Part shown: positions 1-9,783 of the stretch, in pieces
Layout: each line of letters starts with the position of its first letter
Numbering within the stretch: position 1 is the stretch's first letter
NCBI GenBank assembly: GCA_903912445.1
Contig: CAIWHP010000199.1
Span: forward strand, 1-64,000
Reading direction: 5' to 3'
DNA: 64,000 bases
DNA from: an uncultured Lentisphaerota bacterium
GTDB taxonomy: Bacteria > Verrucomicrobiota > Kiritimatiellia > CAIQIC01
Notes under the pieces: model-generated
What the model was told of the DNA's origin: nothing
Seen by the model: only the letters and a program-made list of their open reading frames with translations
Database searches by the model: none
Program-made: the position numbers and the translations under genes

Positions 1-17
1 CGCCGCGCCGTCCGCTA

Positions 18-392
18 TTGCACGGCTACTGGCGGACGGCGCGGCGCGCCGTCCCCACCTTCCTGGTCGCCGTAACGTTGATGGGATGCCATGCGTTGAA
101 AGCCAAGAAAACACAGGGCACCCAGCAGTCGCTCTCGCCGGCGGCGACGAACGCGCCGCCGCGCGAGGTGAAAACGGCGTGGGCCGAGGTCGCCTATGTG
201 AACGCCGCGCAGGGCTATGTGGTGCTGCGTGCAAAGGTCTTGCAATCTGCCAGCGGAGAAGCCACAGTCTGGCGCGGCACGAACGAAGTCGCCCGCCTGC
301 GCGTTGGCGGACCGGCGCGCCCGCCGTGGTTGACGGCCGATATTTTGAGCGGACACCCCCAGCCACGCGACAGAGTGGAAATGAAGTGGTAA
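18..392 (+). CDS. Small lipoprotein, possibly cut by the window edge
   Basis: About 124 residues from a TTG at 18. A hydrophobic stretch ends in the lipobox-like 'VTLMGC' (Cys near residue 24), so the product is probably an exported, lipid-anchored protein. The mature part has a short Ala/Thr/Pro-rich linker and a roughly 70-residue globular part with the sequence 'YVNAAQGYVVLRAKVL'. I do not recognise a family with certainty. The reading frame is open to base 1, so the true start may lie before the window; the only ATG in the right area (81) would remove the signal. It sits about 30 bp ahead of tatA on the same strand and may share its transcript. Confidence 0.6.
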   Translation: MHGYWRTARRAVPTFLVAVTLMGCHALKAKKTQGTQQSLSPAATNAPPREVKTAWAEVAYVNAAQGYVVLRAKVLQSASGEATVWRGTNEVARLRVGGPARPPWLTADILSGHPQPRDRVEMKW

Positions 393-422
393 GTTAGGTC
401 TCGTTAGAGCGGAGAAGAAAAT

Positions 423-638
423 ATGACGCCGATACTTGCATTTGGTTTCAGTCCGATGGACGCCATCCTGATCCTCGTGGTCATCCTGTTGCTCTTCGGC
501 GGCCGCAAGCTGCCGGAACTGGCCAACGCGCTGGGCCGCAGCATGAACGAGTTCAAGAAGGGCAAGGAAGAGGGCGGCAAGCCCGCGGTCGAGGAAAAGC
601 TGGAAGAGAAGAACCCGGACGCTTCCGAGAAGAAGTAA
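423..638 (+). CDS. tatA: Twin-arginine translocase subunit TatA/E
   Basis: A 71-residue protein of normal TatA length. One N-terminal membrane helix (about residues 12-26, 'DAILILVVILLLFGGRKLP') is followed by the FGGRKLPELA hinge, an amphipathic helix ('ANALGRSMNEFKKGKEE') and a charged Lys/Glu tail. TatA forms the pore-forming part of the Sec-independent export system for folded proteins. No tatB or tatC is next to it, so the rest of the system must be elsewhere. At least four proteins in the window (two DUF1501 proteins, one Gfo/Idh/MocA protein and one epimerase-like protein) carry N-terminal double-arginine signals and are plausible clients. The gene ends in a strong intrinsic terminator at 665-709. 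Confidence 0.95.
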   Translation: MTPILAFGFSPMDAILILVVILLLFGGRKLPELANALGRSMNEFKKGKEEGGKPAVEEKLEEKNPDASEKK

Positions 639-664
639 GACGGAGATTCCAGCCGATAGCGACG

Positions 665-709
665 GCAAAACACGGAGCGCAGCGATGCGCGTCCGTGTTT
701 TGCATTTTT
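665..709 (+). terminator. Intrinsic terminator after tatA
   Basis: Bases 665-676 (gcaaaacacgga) pair exactly with 692-703 (tccgtgttttgc), with additional gcgc/gcgc pairing inside. A T-rich run (atttttg) follows. This is a textbook rho-independent terminator 27 bp after the tatA stop. The A-rich left arm would also allow it to work on the other strand, but no gene ends there. Confidence 0.88.
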
Positions 710-766
710 GGCAGGGCAGTTTGTTGACGGGGCCGCGTGGCGGGTGGTCAACGGGAGGGGCAAAGC

Positions 767-2521
767 ATGACGTACTGGAACGTGGGCCTGGTGATGGTGG
801 CGGCGCTGGGGATGGGGCTGGTGGGCTGCACGACGCTGGTCCAGCAGGGGCGGAGCGACTGGCGCATCGTCATCGCGACCAACGCCGCGCCGGCGGAGCG
901 CTATGCGGCGGAGGAATTGCAGCGCTACCTCGAACGCATCAGCGGCGCGCGGCTGGAAATCAGCAGCGAGACCACGCCGGTCGCGGCGCACGAGATCGTC
1001 GTCGGGAAGAGTTCGCGACTCGACGGCCTCAAGCCGGCGCTTGATTTTGCCAAGCTCGGCAGCGATGGCTTCGTGTTGCGCTCCGGCGGGGGCCGCCTCG
1101 TCATCGCCGGCGGCGGGCCGCGGGGCACGCTCTACGGGGTCTATGCGCTGCTGGAGGACCAGTTCGGCGTGCGCTGGTTCGCGCCGGACTGCGAGTTGGT
1201 GCCGAAGCGCGAGCGGCTCGATGTGCCACGGCTGGACGTGACGCAGATTCCAGCGCTGGAATACCGGGAGGTTTTCTGGAGCACGGCGCTGCACAATGCC
1301 GACTTTGCGGCGCGGTTGCGGCTCAACGGATCGCACTATCGCCTGACCGAGCGGCATGGCGGGCGCGCGGCGGCCTATCATCCGTTCGTCCACAGCTTCG
1401 ATATGCTCGTCCCTCCGGAGCTGTTCAAGACGCACCCGGAATATTTCCCCGAGATCAAGGGCGTGCGCAAAGGCGGCTATGTTCAGCGCTGCCTCGCCAA
1501 CCCCGACGTGATCCAGATGTCCATTGCGAAGGTGCAGCAGTGGATCAAGGAACATCCCGCGGCGAACATCATCAGCGTCTCCCAGAACGACACGCTCTAC
1601 CCGTGCCAGTGCGCCGTGTGCAAGGCGCTCGACGACGCCGAGGGCACGCCCGCCGCCTCGCTGCTCAAGTTCGTCAACACGGTCGCCGCCGCCATCGCCG
1701 CGCAGCATCCGAACGTGCGGATCGATACGCTCGCCTACCAGTACACGCGCCAGCCGCCGAAGACGCTGAGGCCCGGCCCGAACGTCATCATCCGGCTGTG
1801 TTCGATCGAATGCTGCTTCGCGCATCCGTTCGATGGCTGCCCCACGGCGCTGAACCAGAAGTTCCTCGCCGACCTCGTCGCCTGGCAGCCGGTCGCCCCG
1901 CGGCTCTATGTTTGGGACTACACGACCGACTTCGCGAACTACCAGCAGCCGTTCCCGAACTTCGCGGCGCTGCAAGGCAACGTCCGCTGCCTCGTGGCGC
2001 ACGGCGTAAAGGGCCTGTTCGAGCAGGGCAACTATTCCACCGGCGGCGCGGGCGAACTGGAGCCGCTGCGCGCGTGGCTGCTCGCCAAGCTGCTGTGGAA
2101 TCCCGACGCCGATGTGCCGGCGCTCACGCGCGAGTTCCTCGCCGCCTACTACGGCCCCGCCGCCGGGCCGCTCGGCCGTTACGTGGACCTGATGCAGCAG
2201 CAGGTGGCCACGACCAACGTCCACGCGCACATCTTCGACAATCCCAAGGCGAAGTATCTGAACAAGGAATTCCTCGCCGCCGCCAACACCGTGCTCGACG
2301 AAGCCGAGCAGAAGGCCGCCGGCGATCCAACCATCCTGAAACGCGTCCAGATCGCGCGCCTGCCGGTGTGGTACGTCCAACTCGCCGCCAATCACATCCC
2401 GGCCGCCGGGCGCGCGGCGCTGTTGGAGAAATTCCTCGCGGTCGCCCGCCGTGCCGGCGTCTCGAACATCAGCGAAGGCAAAACCCTCGCTGCCTGGGCC
2501 CAGCAGATGGGCGGGACGTAG
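767..2521 (+). CDS. DUF4838 domain lipoprotein (glycosidase-like)
   Basis: 584 residues from ATG 767, chosen because a gggagggg ribosome site lies just ahead and a signal peptide with lipobox 'LVGC' (Cys near residue 22) follows at once. The first ~130 residues ('NAAPAERYAAEELQRYL' onward) look like the alpha/beta N-terminal domain that precedes GH20/GH67 catalytic domains. The remainder resembles DUF4838, a TIM-barrel-like family common in polysaccharide-degrading Verrucomicrobiota and Bacteroidota. Paired cysteines ('CQCAVC', 'CSIECCF') stand in the central part. The substrate is unknown; a role in glycan breakdown at the cell surface is inference. It is followed by 435 bp of repeats, so the next gene is probably transcribed separately. 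Confidence 0.85.
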   Translation: MTYWNVGLVMVAALGMGLVGCTTLVQQGRSDWRIVIATNAAPAERYAAEELQRYLERISGARLEISSETTPVAAHEIVVGKSSRLDGLKPALDFAKLGSDGFVLRSGGGRLVIAGGGPRGTLYGVYALLEDQFGVRWFAPDCELVPKRERLDVPRLDVTQIPALEYREVFWSTALHNADFAARLRLNGSHYRLTERHGGRAAAYHPFVHSFDMLVPPELFKTHPEYFPEIKGVRKGGYVQRCLANPDVIQMSIAKVQQWIKEHPAANIISVSQNDTLYPCQCAVCKALDDAEGTPAASLLKFVNTVAAAIAAQHPNVRIDTLAYQYTRQPPKTLRPGPNVIIRLCSIECCFAHPFDGCPTALNQKFLADLVAWQPVAPRLYVWDYTTDFANYQQPFPNFAALQGNVRCLVAHGVKGLFEQGNYSTGGAGELEPLRAWLLAKLLWNPDADVPALTREFLAAYYGPAAGPLGRYVDLMQQQVATTNVHAHIFDNPKAKYLNKEFLAAANTVLDEAEQKAAGDPTILKRVQIARLPVWYVQLAANHIPAAGRAALLEKFLAVARRAGVSNISEGKTLAAWAQQMGGT

Positions 2522-2956
2522 GCGGGAAGATTTCACCACAGAGGACGCAGAGGGAAGCAGAGGAGGCCACAGAGGAACGGGAAACTTGCCACGCGAGGAC
2601 GCAAGAAGCCCGAGGACTGCTTTGTGCTGTGATTTTGGCGGCGGCCCCTCCGAGGGCCTCCGCTGTGCTCGATGACCTTTGTGGTTGTTCCCGTCAAATT
2701 TTCCAAGGCGCTTGGATGGGCCCCCTCGACAGGTCCGGGATAAAGGGGCTTGTGTTTCTCCAAGGTTTGGAAAAAGCTGCATGCGCGTTTTCCAATCCTT
2801 GGAAAACTGTAGCGGCGGCCGGTGGCCGCCGATGCCCGGCGTGGCGACGCCGCGCCTTCCGGTTTGTTTCTGGAGGACGGCGTGTTGCTCCGCCGACGGC
2901 GACCGCAGGTCGCCGCTACAGGAGCGGACAGCGGTTGGCAACGTGAGGAGTACAAC
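2522..2956. repeat. Intergenic repeat cluster (dyad and hairpin families)
   Basis: This stretch holds no credible gene. It contains: a 'ccacagaggacgcagagg' type direct-repeat tract at about 2532-2585; a variant CCAAGGCGCTTGG palindrome at 2703-2715; two palindromes, CCAAGGTTTGG (2760-2770) and CCAATCCTTGG (2792-2802), with centres 32 bp apart; and, sharing the edge of the last one, a 115-bp element bounded by CTGTAGCGGCG (2807-2817) and its exact inverse CGCCGCTACAG (2911-2921). The element ends only 35 bp before the next start codon, so it would lie in that gene's 5' leader if transcribed through. Confidence 0.8.
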
Positions 2957-4648
<1,692 letters not shown>

Positions 4649-5052
4649 AGAAGCCAGAGGTCAGAAGTCAGCGATCAGCAGAAAGACAGCGGAGCATTGG
4701 ACACGGAACTGTAGCGGCGACCGCTGGGCGCCGCTACAGCCGGAAAGTTAGCTCCACCGATTCTGCTGTGGGCGGGGCTTTCCAGCCCGCCCACAACGGA
4801 AGAGCATCCGACGCGGGAGGGCGAGCGACCTCGCGAGCCGTTTCCAAGCCTTTGAAAAACCTGTGTCCGCGCTTTCCAAGGTCTGGACAAGGCAGGGTGT
4901 CCCGCCGTGGCAAAAAGCTGGCTGGCGCAGCGGCGGGCAACTATACTGCGATTCGTAAGTTGGATGTTGACCCACCGATGCCGCTGCGTAGCGGCTGGCG
5001 TCAATATCTGTGAGGGCGAAGATGCGGCGACAACATAGGCAGGCGACAGGGC
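4649..5052. repeat. Intergenic repeats: AGGTCAG tract, two hairpins, CCAA dyad pair
   Basis: No gene seen. From left to right: an 'agaggtcagaagtcagcgat' tract at about 4658-4678; a 31-bp hairpin with perfect 11-base arms CTGTAGCGGCG/CGCCGCTACAG at 4709-4739; a second hairpin, tgtgggcgggg / cccgcccaca, at 4767-4795; then the dyad pair CCAAGCCTTTG (4844-4854) and CCAAGGTCTGG (4876-4886) with centres 32 bp apart. About 165 bp remain before the next start codon, where any promoter would have to be. None of the hairpins has a T tract. Confidence 0.78.
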
Positions 5053-6582
5053 ATGACAACCACCAGCACTCACGTTTGCTTTGACAACGACAAATACCTG
5101 GCCGAACAGACCGCGGCCATTCTGCATCGCGTCGACCGGTCCGACAACAAGCTCTACCTTGAATTTGGAGGGAAGATCGTTTTCGACCTGCACGCCTCCC
5201 GGGTGCTGCCGGGGTTCGATCCGAACGTCAAGATGCGGCTGCTGCATCAATTGCGGGACAAGGTGGAGATCATCCTCTGCATCTACGCCGGCGATATCGA
5301 AAGCCGCAAGATGCGGGCGGACTTCGGCATCGCGTATGATGCCGACGCGTTCAAGCTGATTGATGACCTGCGCGAAAGGGGCCTCGAGGTATCGGCCGTG
5401 GTGATCACGCGTTTCACCGGCCAGCCCGGCGCTGCCGGCTTCAAAACCAAACTCGAACGGCGGGGCGTCCGCGTTTATACCCACGGACCGATTGCCGGGT
5501 ATCCGACGGATGTGGAGCGCATCATCAGCGACCAAGGCTTCGGGAGCAACCCCTACATCGAGACCACCCGGCCGCTGGTGGTGGTGACGGCGCCAGGACC
5601 GAACAGCGGCAAACTGGCCACCTGCCTCTCGCAGGTGTATCACGAACACACCCGCGGCACGCGTGCCGGCTACGCCAAGTTTGAGACCTTCCCCATCTGG
5701 AATCTGCCCTTGCGCCACCCGGTCAACGCGGCGTACGAAGCGGCGACGGCGGAACTCAAGGATGTGAACATGATCGATCCGTTCCACCTCGAGGCGTATG
5801 GGGAGCGGTCGGTCAATTACAACCGCGACGTCGAAGCCTTCCCGGTGTTGCGCCGGATCCTCAGCCGCATCACCGGCTCGGCCGACCCCTATCAATCGCC
5901 CACCGATATGGGCGTCAACCGGGCCGGGTTCGCCATCGTTGACGATGGCCTGGCGGCGGAGGCCGGCAAGCAGGAGATCCTCCGCCGGTATTTCCGCTAC
6001 CAATGCGAGTACGCGATCGGCACGCTGGACCGGGACCCCGTCCAGCGCATCGAGCGACTCATGGAAGAATTCTCCATCCGTCCGGAAGACCGGCCGGTGG
6101 TCGTGCCGGCCCGTCAGGCCGCCGCCGCCGCGGAGGAACGGACGGAGAAGGGCAGCTTTGGCGTGTATTGCGGCGCAGCCATCCAGTTGCGCGAGGGCGC
6201 TTTCGTGACCGGCAGTAACTCACCCTTGATGCACGCGGCGCCGAGCATGGTGCTTAGTGCGATCAAACACCTGGCCGGGATTCCACGCCATCTGCCCTTG
6301 CTCAGCCCGAGCATTGTGGAAGCGGTCGCCAACTTGAAGAAGGATATCTTCCACCGTAAAACCATCAGCCTCGACTTGGAAGAGACGTTCATCGCGCTGA
6401 GCATCAGCTCGACGGCCAACCCGGCCGCCCACGCCGCCATGGAACACCTCCCGGACCTGACCGGCTGTGAAGTCCACCTGACCCATTTGCCCACGCCCGG
6501 CGACGAAACCGGCCTGCGCCGGCTGGGCGTCAACCTGACCTGCGACCCGCAATTCGCGACAAATAAATTGTTCGTCAGCTAG
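5053..6582 (+). CDS. DUF1846 family protein (UPF0371)
   Basis: 509 residues, matching the full length of the DUF1846 (UPF0371) family found in many bacteria. Recognisable segments are 'YLEFGGKIVFDLHASRVLPG', 'VKMRLLHQLRDKVEIILCI', 'PLVVVTAPGPNSGKLATCLS' (a P-loop-like Gly/Ser/Gly/Lys turn near residue 185) and 'FEKFPIWNLPLRHPVN'-like sequence around residue 215. No signal peptide or membrane helix is visible, so it is cytoplasmic. The biochemical function of the family is not established as far as I know; a nucleotide- or phosphosugar-related role is only suggested by the Gly-rich loop. Start ATG 5053 has an 'aggcgacaggg' site. It is the one clearly cytoplasmic protein in a run of exported ones. 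Confidence 0.88.
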   Translation: MTTTSTHVCFDNDKYLAEQTAAILHRVDRSDNKLYLEFGGKIVFDLHASRVLPGFDPNVKMRLLHQLRDKVEIILCIYAGDIESRKMRADFGIAYDADAFKLIDDLRERGLEVSAVVITRFTGQPGAAGFKTKLERRGVRVYTHGPIAGYPTDVERIISDQGFGSNPYIETTRPLVVVTAPGPNSGKLATCLSQVYHEHTRGTRAGYAKFETFPIWNLPLRHPVNAAYEAATAELKDVNMIDPFHLEAYGERSVNYNRDVEAFPVLRRILSRITGSADPYQSPTDMGVNRAGFAIVDDGLAAEAGKQEILRRYFRYQCEYAIGTLDRDPVQRIERLMEEFSIRPEDRPVVVPARQAAAAAEERTEKGSFGVYCGAAIQLREGAFVTGSNSPLMHAAPSMVLSAIKHLAGIPRHLPLLSPSIVEAVANLKKDIFHRKTISLDLEETFIALSISSTANPAAHAAMEHLPDLTGCEVHLTHLPTPGDETGLRRLGVNLTCDPQFATNKLFVS

Positions 6583-6782
6583 ACCAGCTTGAACCGCTGC
6601 CTGAAAACTCCCAAAGTTTGGAAAGCGGGGCTTGATATTTTCCAATGCTTGGAAAAACCTGTGCCCGCGGGTTCCAATGTCTGGAAAACTGTAGCGGCGA
6701 CCTGTGGTCGCCGTCGGCGGCCGTAGGCCGCCGCTACAGAAGCGGAGGTCGCGTTCCACCTTATGAGAGTTGAGGCGAAAAC
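6583..6782. repeat. Triple CCAA dyad array plus GTAGCGGCG hairpin
   Basis: Three palindromes in a row: CCAAAGTTTGG (6611-6621), CCAATGCTTGG (6642-6652) and CCAATGTCTGG (6674-6684), with centres 31 and 32 bp apart. Five bases later begins a 51-bp inverted-repeat element with arms CTGTAGCGGCG (6689-6699) and CGCCGCTACAG (6729-6739), containing nested ggcgacc/ggtcgcc and ggcggcc/ggccgcc pairings. It ends 43 bp before the next start codon. The junction 'GGAAAACTGTAGCGGCG' is identical to the one at 2801-2817, so dyads and hairpin look like one composite unit here. Confidence 0.85.
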
Positions 6783-8132
6783 ATGAAGTGGATGAACTTG
6801 GCGATAGCGGTGGGGATGCTGGCGGCGGTGACGGCGTGGGCGGCGGAGAATCCGCTGCCGAGCCCGGGCTTCGAGGGCGAGAACGCCACGTGGTGGTCCA
6901 TCGGCGACGACTCGTCGCAGTTCATCGCCGAGGCCGCGCACACCGGCAAACTCGGGCTGCGGATCGGCTCGCTCGCCTACAACCCGCTGGGCGCCTCGGT
7001 CAGCAGCGCGCGGCTGCCGGTGACGGCGGGGCAGGAGTTCACGGTTTCGTTCTGGGCCAAGGGCAAGGCGAGCTGCTGCGGCGTCTATCTCTGGTTCTTC
7101 AACGCCGCGGGCAAGGCGGTCGGCGGGGCCAACGCCAAGCAACAGATGTGCGGCGTGAACAAGAAGGGCGAGAGCTGGAACGAATACTCGTTCACAGGCA
7201 AAACGCCCGAGGGCGCCACACAGGTCGGACTGTGGCTCCATTCGTTTTCCGGCTCGAACGGCCTCATTGACTTCGACGACTTCGTCATCAGCGGTCTCCC
7301 GGCCGACGCGACCGCGACGCCGCCGCCGCCGCCGCGCAAGGCGCGCGCGAAGGCCGTCGAGAAACCCGTGACGCTGCCCGCGCGCAAGGCGCCGCCGGTG
7401 ATCATCATCAAGCTCGACGACGTGAAGCAGGTGCGCGGTGACGTCCACGCGCAGTGGAAGAAGATGGCCGACTTCTTCAAGGAGCGGAAACTGAAGGCGG
7501 GCTTCGGCGTCGTCTGCCAGACGCTGGAAGACGCGCAGCCGAAATATGTGCAGTGGCTTAAGGATACCCGCGATGCCGGCTGGGTCGAGTTCTGGTTCCA
7601 CGGCTGGGACCACGGCACGCACACTGTCAACGGCGCGGCCCTCAAGGAGTTCAACCAGCGGACCTACGCGGAGCAGAAGGAGCGCTTCGACAAGTCGCAG
7701 AAGCTGGCGCGGGAGAAGCTCGGCTTCGCGTTCACGACTTTCGGCCCGCCGGGCGGCGGCACCGGCGCCTCGTGCGACGACATCACCTGCCGCGTGATGC
7801 AGGACGATCCGGACATGAAGGCGTGGCTCTATCCGCAACCGCTCGATGAGGCCGGCAAGAAACTGGAAGCCGCCGGCAAGGTCGTGATCCTCGACCGCGT
7901 GTGGGATGTGAACCTGGAGGGTGCGGTGGGTGTCCCGGATTTCAACAAGTTCATGCAGGGCTACGCCGCGCACCCGGAACGCGACTACTTCGTCCTGCAG
8001 GGCCATCCCGCGATGTGGGGCGACGGCGCACGCTTCGCCGAGTTCGTGAAGATCATCGATTTCCTCGTCGCGCAGAAGGTGGCGTTCCTGACGCCGGCGG
8101 AATTTGTCGCGCAGAAGCAGAAAAGAAATTAA
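6783..8132 (+). CDS. Secreted polysaccharide deacetylase-like protein with N-terminal binding domain
   Basis: 449 residues with a signal peptide ('MNLAIAVGMLAAVTAWAAEN'). Residues ~20-175 form a jelly-roll-like carbohydrate-binding region ('GKLGLRIGSLAYNPLGASV', 'FTVSFWAKGKASCCGVYLW'). A Pro/Ala/Lys linker ('PPPPPRKARAKAVEKP') leads to a NodB-like part from about residue 205: 'VIIIKLDDVKQV' carries the Asp-Asp expected of the metal/catalytic motif, and 'WFHGWDHGTH' resembles the His-x-x-x-His metal motif. The family removes acyl groups from polysaccharides, or in divergent members has unknown activity. Export plus a binding module suggests action on an external glycan. Confidence 0.8.
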   Translation: MKWMNLAIAVGMLAAVTAWAAENPLPSPGFEGENATWWSIGDDSSQFIAEAAHTGKLGLRIGSLAYNPLGASVSSARLPVTAGQEFTVSFWAKGKASCCGVYLWFFNAAGKAVGGANAKQQMCGVNKKGESWNEYSFTGKTPEGATQVGLWLHSFSGSNGLIDFDDFVISGLPADATATPPPPPRKARAKAVEKPVTLPARKAPPVIIIKLDDVKQVRGDVHAQWKKMADFFKERKLKAGFGVVCQTLEDAQPKYVQWLKDTRDAGWVEFWFHGWDHGTHTVNGAALKEFNQRTYAEQKERFDKSQKLAREKLGFAFTTFGPPGGGTGASCDDITCRVMQDDPDMKAWLYPQPLDEAGKKLEAAGKVVILDRVWDVNLEGAVGVPDFNKFMQGYAAHPERDYFVLQGHPAMWGDGARFAEFVKIIDFLVAQKVAFLTPAEFVAQKQKRN

Positions 8133-8255
8133 TGCCAAGGCGCAAAGGAAGCGCCCCTCGACGCAGGCTCGGGGCAGGGAAGGCGCAATGCAGAAGCAGT
8201 AACCACGGAGCCACCCGGCTCTGCTGGTGTGGTTCACGAAATCCCCGATATGTCT

Positions 8256-8277
8256 CATAGGTCACATGCGACCTATG
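8256..8277. repeat. Hairpin between convergent genes
   Basis: CATAGGTC and GACCTATG pair exactly around the 6-base loop acatgc. It lies between two genes that converge (8132 and 8321). There is no T tract on either side, so a terminator role is uncertain; it may be another short interspersed palindrome. Confidence 0.5.
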
Positions 8278-8320
8278 GCCCAGCCGCCGCGGAGCTGTCA
8301 TTTGCTGACGGCGCGGATGG

Positions 8321-9424
8321 TCAACGGGTGAAGAGCAGGGTGCCGAAGCCGGGGTGGTCGGCGCCCATGGCGGGGCCTTCGGGGCGGATTTTTTCGGCGG
8401 CCTGCCGGGTGAAGGGCGCGGGCAGGTGGCGACGCTGCGCATAATGATTCCAGACCATTTCGTAAATCGGACGCAGTTCCCCGCGGCGCTCGTCCGAAAT
8501 CTTCTTGGCCTTGTACTTCCCGGTCGTGTCCGTGCTGGGCACGAAGGGCACTTCGCGGCCGAGGTTGTATTTCGCGGTGTATTCGAAGCCCTGCAGCAGG
8601 CGGTTGTTCGCGACGCCGTAGAGATCCAAGCCCTGGTTCCACGCGATCTCGCACGCCTCGGCGAGATGCGCGAGGCCGAGCTGCGCGTGGGTCTGGTCGC
8701 GCCCGCTCTCCTGGCACTGGCCGGCGGGGTTGATAATGTAGTTGGTCAGCCGTCCGTTACCCGTGCCGCCGAGATAGTAGTCCATCGCCCGCTGCCACAG
8801 TGCGCGGTCGTTGCAGAAAACAGCGATGGCGAACAGGGTCTTGAGGCAGCCGGTGTCCCAGTTGCCGTTGGCGAACGGGGCGCAGTCGGCGATGACGGGC
8901 CGGATGACGCGCTGGAGCATCTGTTCGCAGCGCGCGACGTCGGCCGGTGCCCAGCCGCGATAGGTGTGGCGGAGCAGTTCGGCGGCGTTGACGTATTTGA
9001 AGCCGCCGAGCGATGCGCCCAGGATCTTGTCCTTGCCGTTGATCTCCGTCAGCGTCGCCGACCACGCGTTGAGGATTTCCACGGCCTTCTTCGCGTGGGT
9101 CTCGTTGCCGGTGAGGCACCACAGCAAGGCGTTCTGATAGGCCGCGTTGCCGTCCTGGTCGAACTCGCCGATGCGGGCGCTGCCGTGCGGGTCGCGCGTA
9201 ACGACCGCAAACGGGCCGCGCAGCCGCCAGCTGGCCTGCGATTCGGGGCGCTTCCGCAGTTGCTCGAACCCGCCCGTCCACGGCTCCGCCTTTTGGGCGA
9301 GTTTCTGCTGCATGCGGTCGAGGTCCGCGCGCGTGTGCAGCAGGCCGGGATGGACGAAGACCGCGGGTGCCTCGGCGGCCACACCGGACAGGCCCAGCAG
9401 CATGGCCGCGACGATCTTTTTCAC
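8321..9424 (-). CDS. Secreted alginate lyase family protein
   Basis: 367 residues from a GTG at 9424, chosen because it directly starts the signal peptide 'VKKIVAAMLLGLSGVAAEA'; a longer frame upstream adds 22 residues that do not look like a signal. The mature protein fits the alpha/alpha-toroid alginate lyase family (PF05426): 'PGLLHTRADLDRMQQKL' at the start, 'FANGNWDTGCLKTLFAIAVF' mid-protein (Asn-x-x-x-Asp/Trp region), and 'ESGRDQTHAQLGLAHLAEAC' followed by 'EIAWNQGLDLYG', which carries the conserved Arg-Asp-x-x-His motif. Family members cleave uronic acid polysaccharides by beta-elimination; alginate itself is not proven. It is transcribed away from the next operon. Confidence 0.88.
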   Translation of the reverse strand: MKKIVAAMLLGLSGVAAEAPAVFVHPGLLHTRADLDRMQQKLAQKAEPWTGGFEQLRKRPESQASWRLRGPFAVVTRDPHGSARIGEFDQDGNAAYQNALLWCLTGNETHAKKAVEILNAWSATLTEINGKDKILGASLGGFKYVNAAELLRHTYRGWAPADVARCEQMLQRVIRPVIADCAPFANGNWDTGCLKTLFAIAVFCNDRALWQRAMDYYLGGTGNGRLTNYIINPAGQCQESGRDQTHAQLGLAHLAEACEIAWNQGLDLYGVANNRLLQGFEYTAKYNLGREVPFVPSTDTTGKYKAKKISDERRGELRPIYEMVWNHYAQRRHLPAPFTRQAAEKIRPEGPAMGADHPGFGTLLFTR

Positions 9425-9659
9425 GCCGTGAGTATCGGTAGCTTCCTGCGGTCGCGCAAGGCCAAATCCGGGCGCGCCTGGGTGCGTCATCGCGGCGCGC
9501 CCCGTGACGCCCTGCAGCGGCTTGCCTGGGAAGGGACGCCGTTCGCCACGCCCATGGGGCGGTCCCTTGCAAGGCTGGAATCCCCCGGGCTTTCAGCGGC
9601 ACTTGCCTGACCTTTATTTGGCATGGAAGCCGCTCTAGCGTATCGGGCAATGTTTTGCA

Positions 9660-9687
9660 TTGACCTGCGGGCACAGGAGTTTATTCT
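9660..9687 (+). promoter_or_regulatory. Possible sigma70-like promoter ahead of the DUF1549 operon
   Basis: TTGACC (9660-9665) and TATTCT (9682-9687) are separated by 16 bp and lie about 100 bp before the start at 9784. The region 9425-9783 separates two divergent genes and holds no gene of its own, so promoters are expected here. The match is fair but not exact, and promoter preferences of this organism are unknown. Confidence 0.35.
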
Positions 9688-9783
9688 GTCCACACTAAAA
9701 AATGACTGTATCCGTTATAGCGAACGGCGGCGGGGCGGCAGGTTCGTGGGCATGGCGCGCAGGTCCGGCGTCAGGACAATAAT

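Noticed and set aside
2760-2802. CCAA dyads as simple intrinsic terminators
   Set aside because: Single stems are short, T runs lie inside the unit and not after it in several copies, copies occur ahead of a tRNA and inside an operon, and real terminators with different structure exist (665-709, 44328-44350). Termination may still be a side effect.
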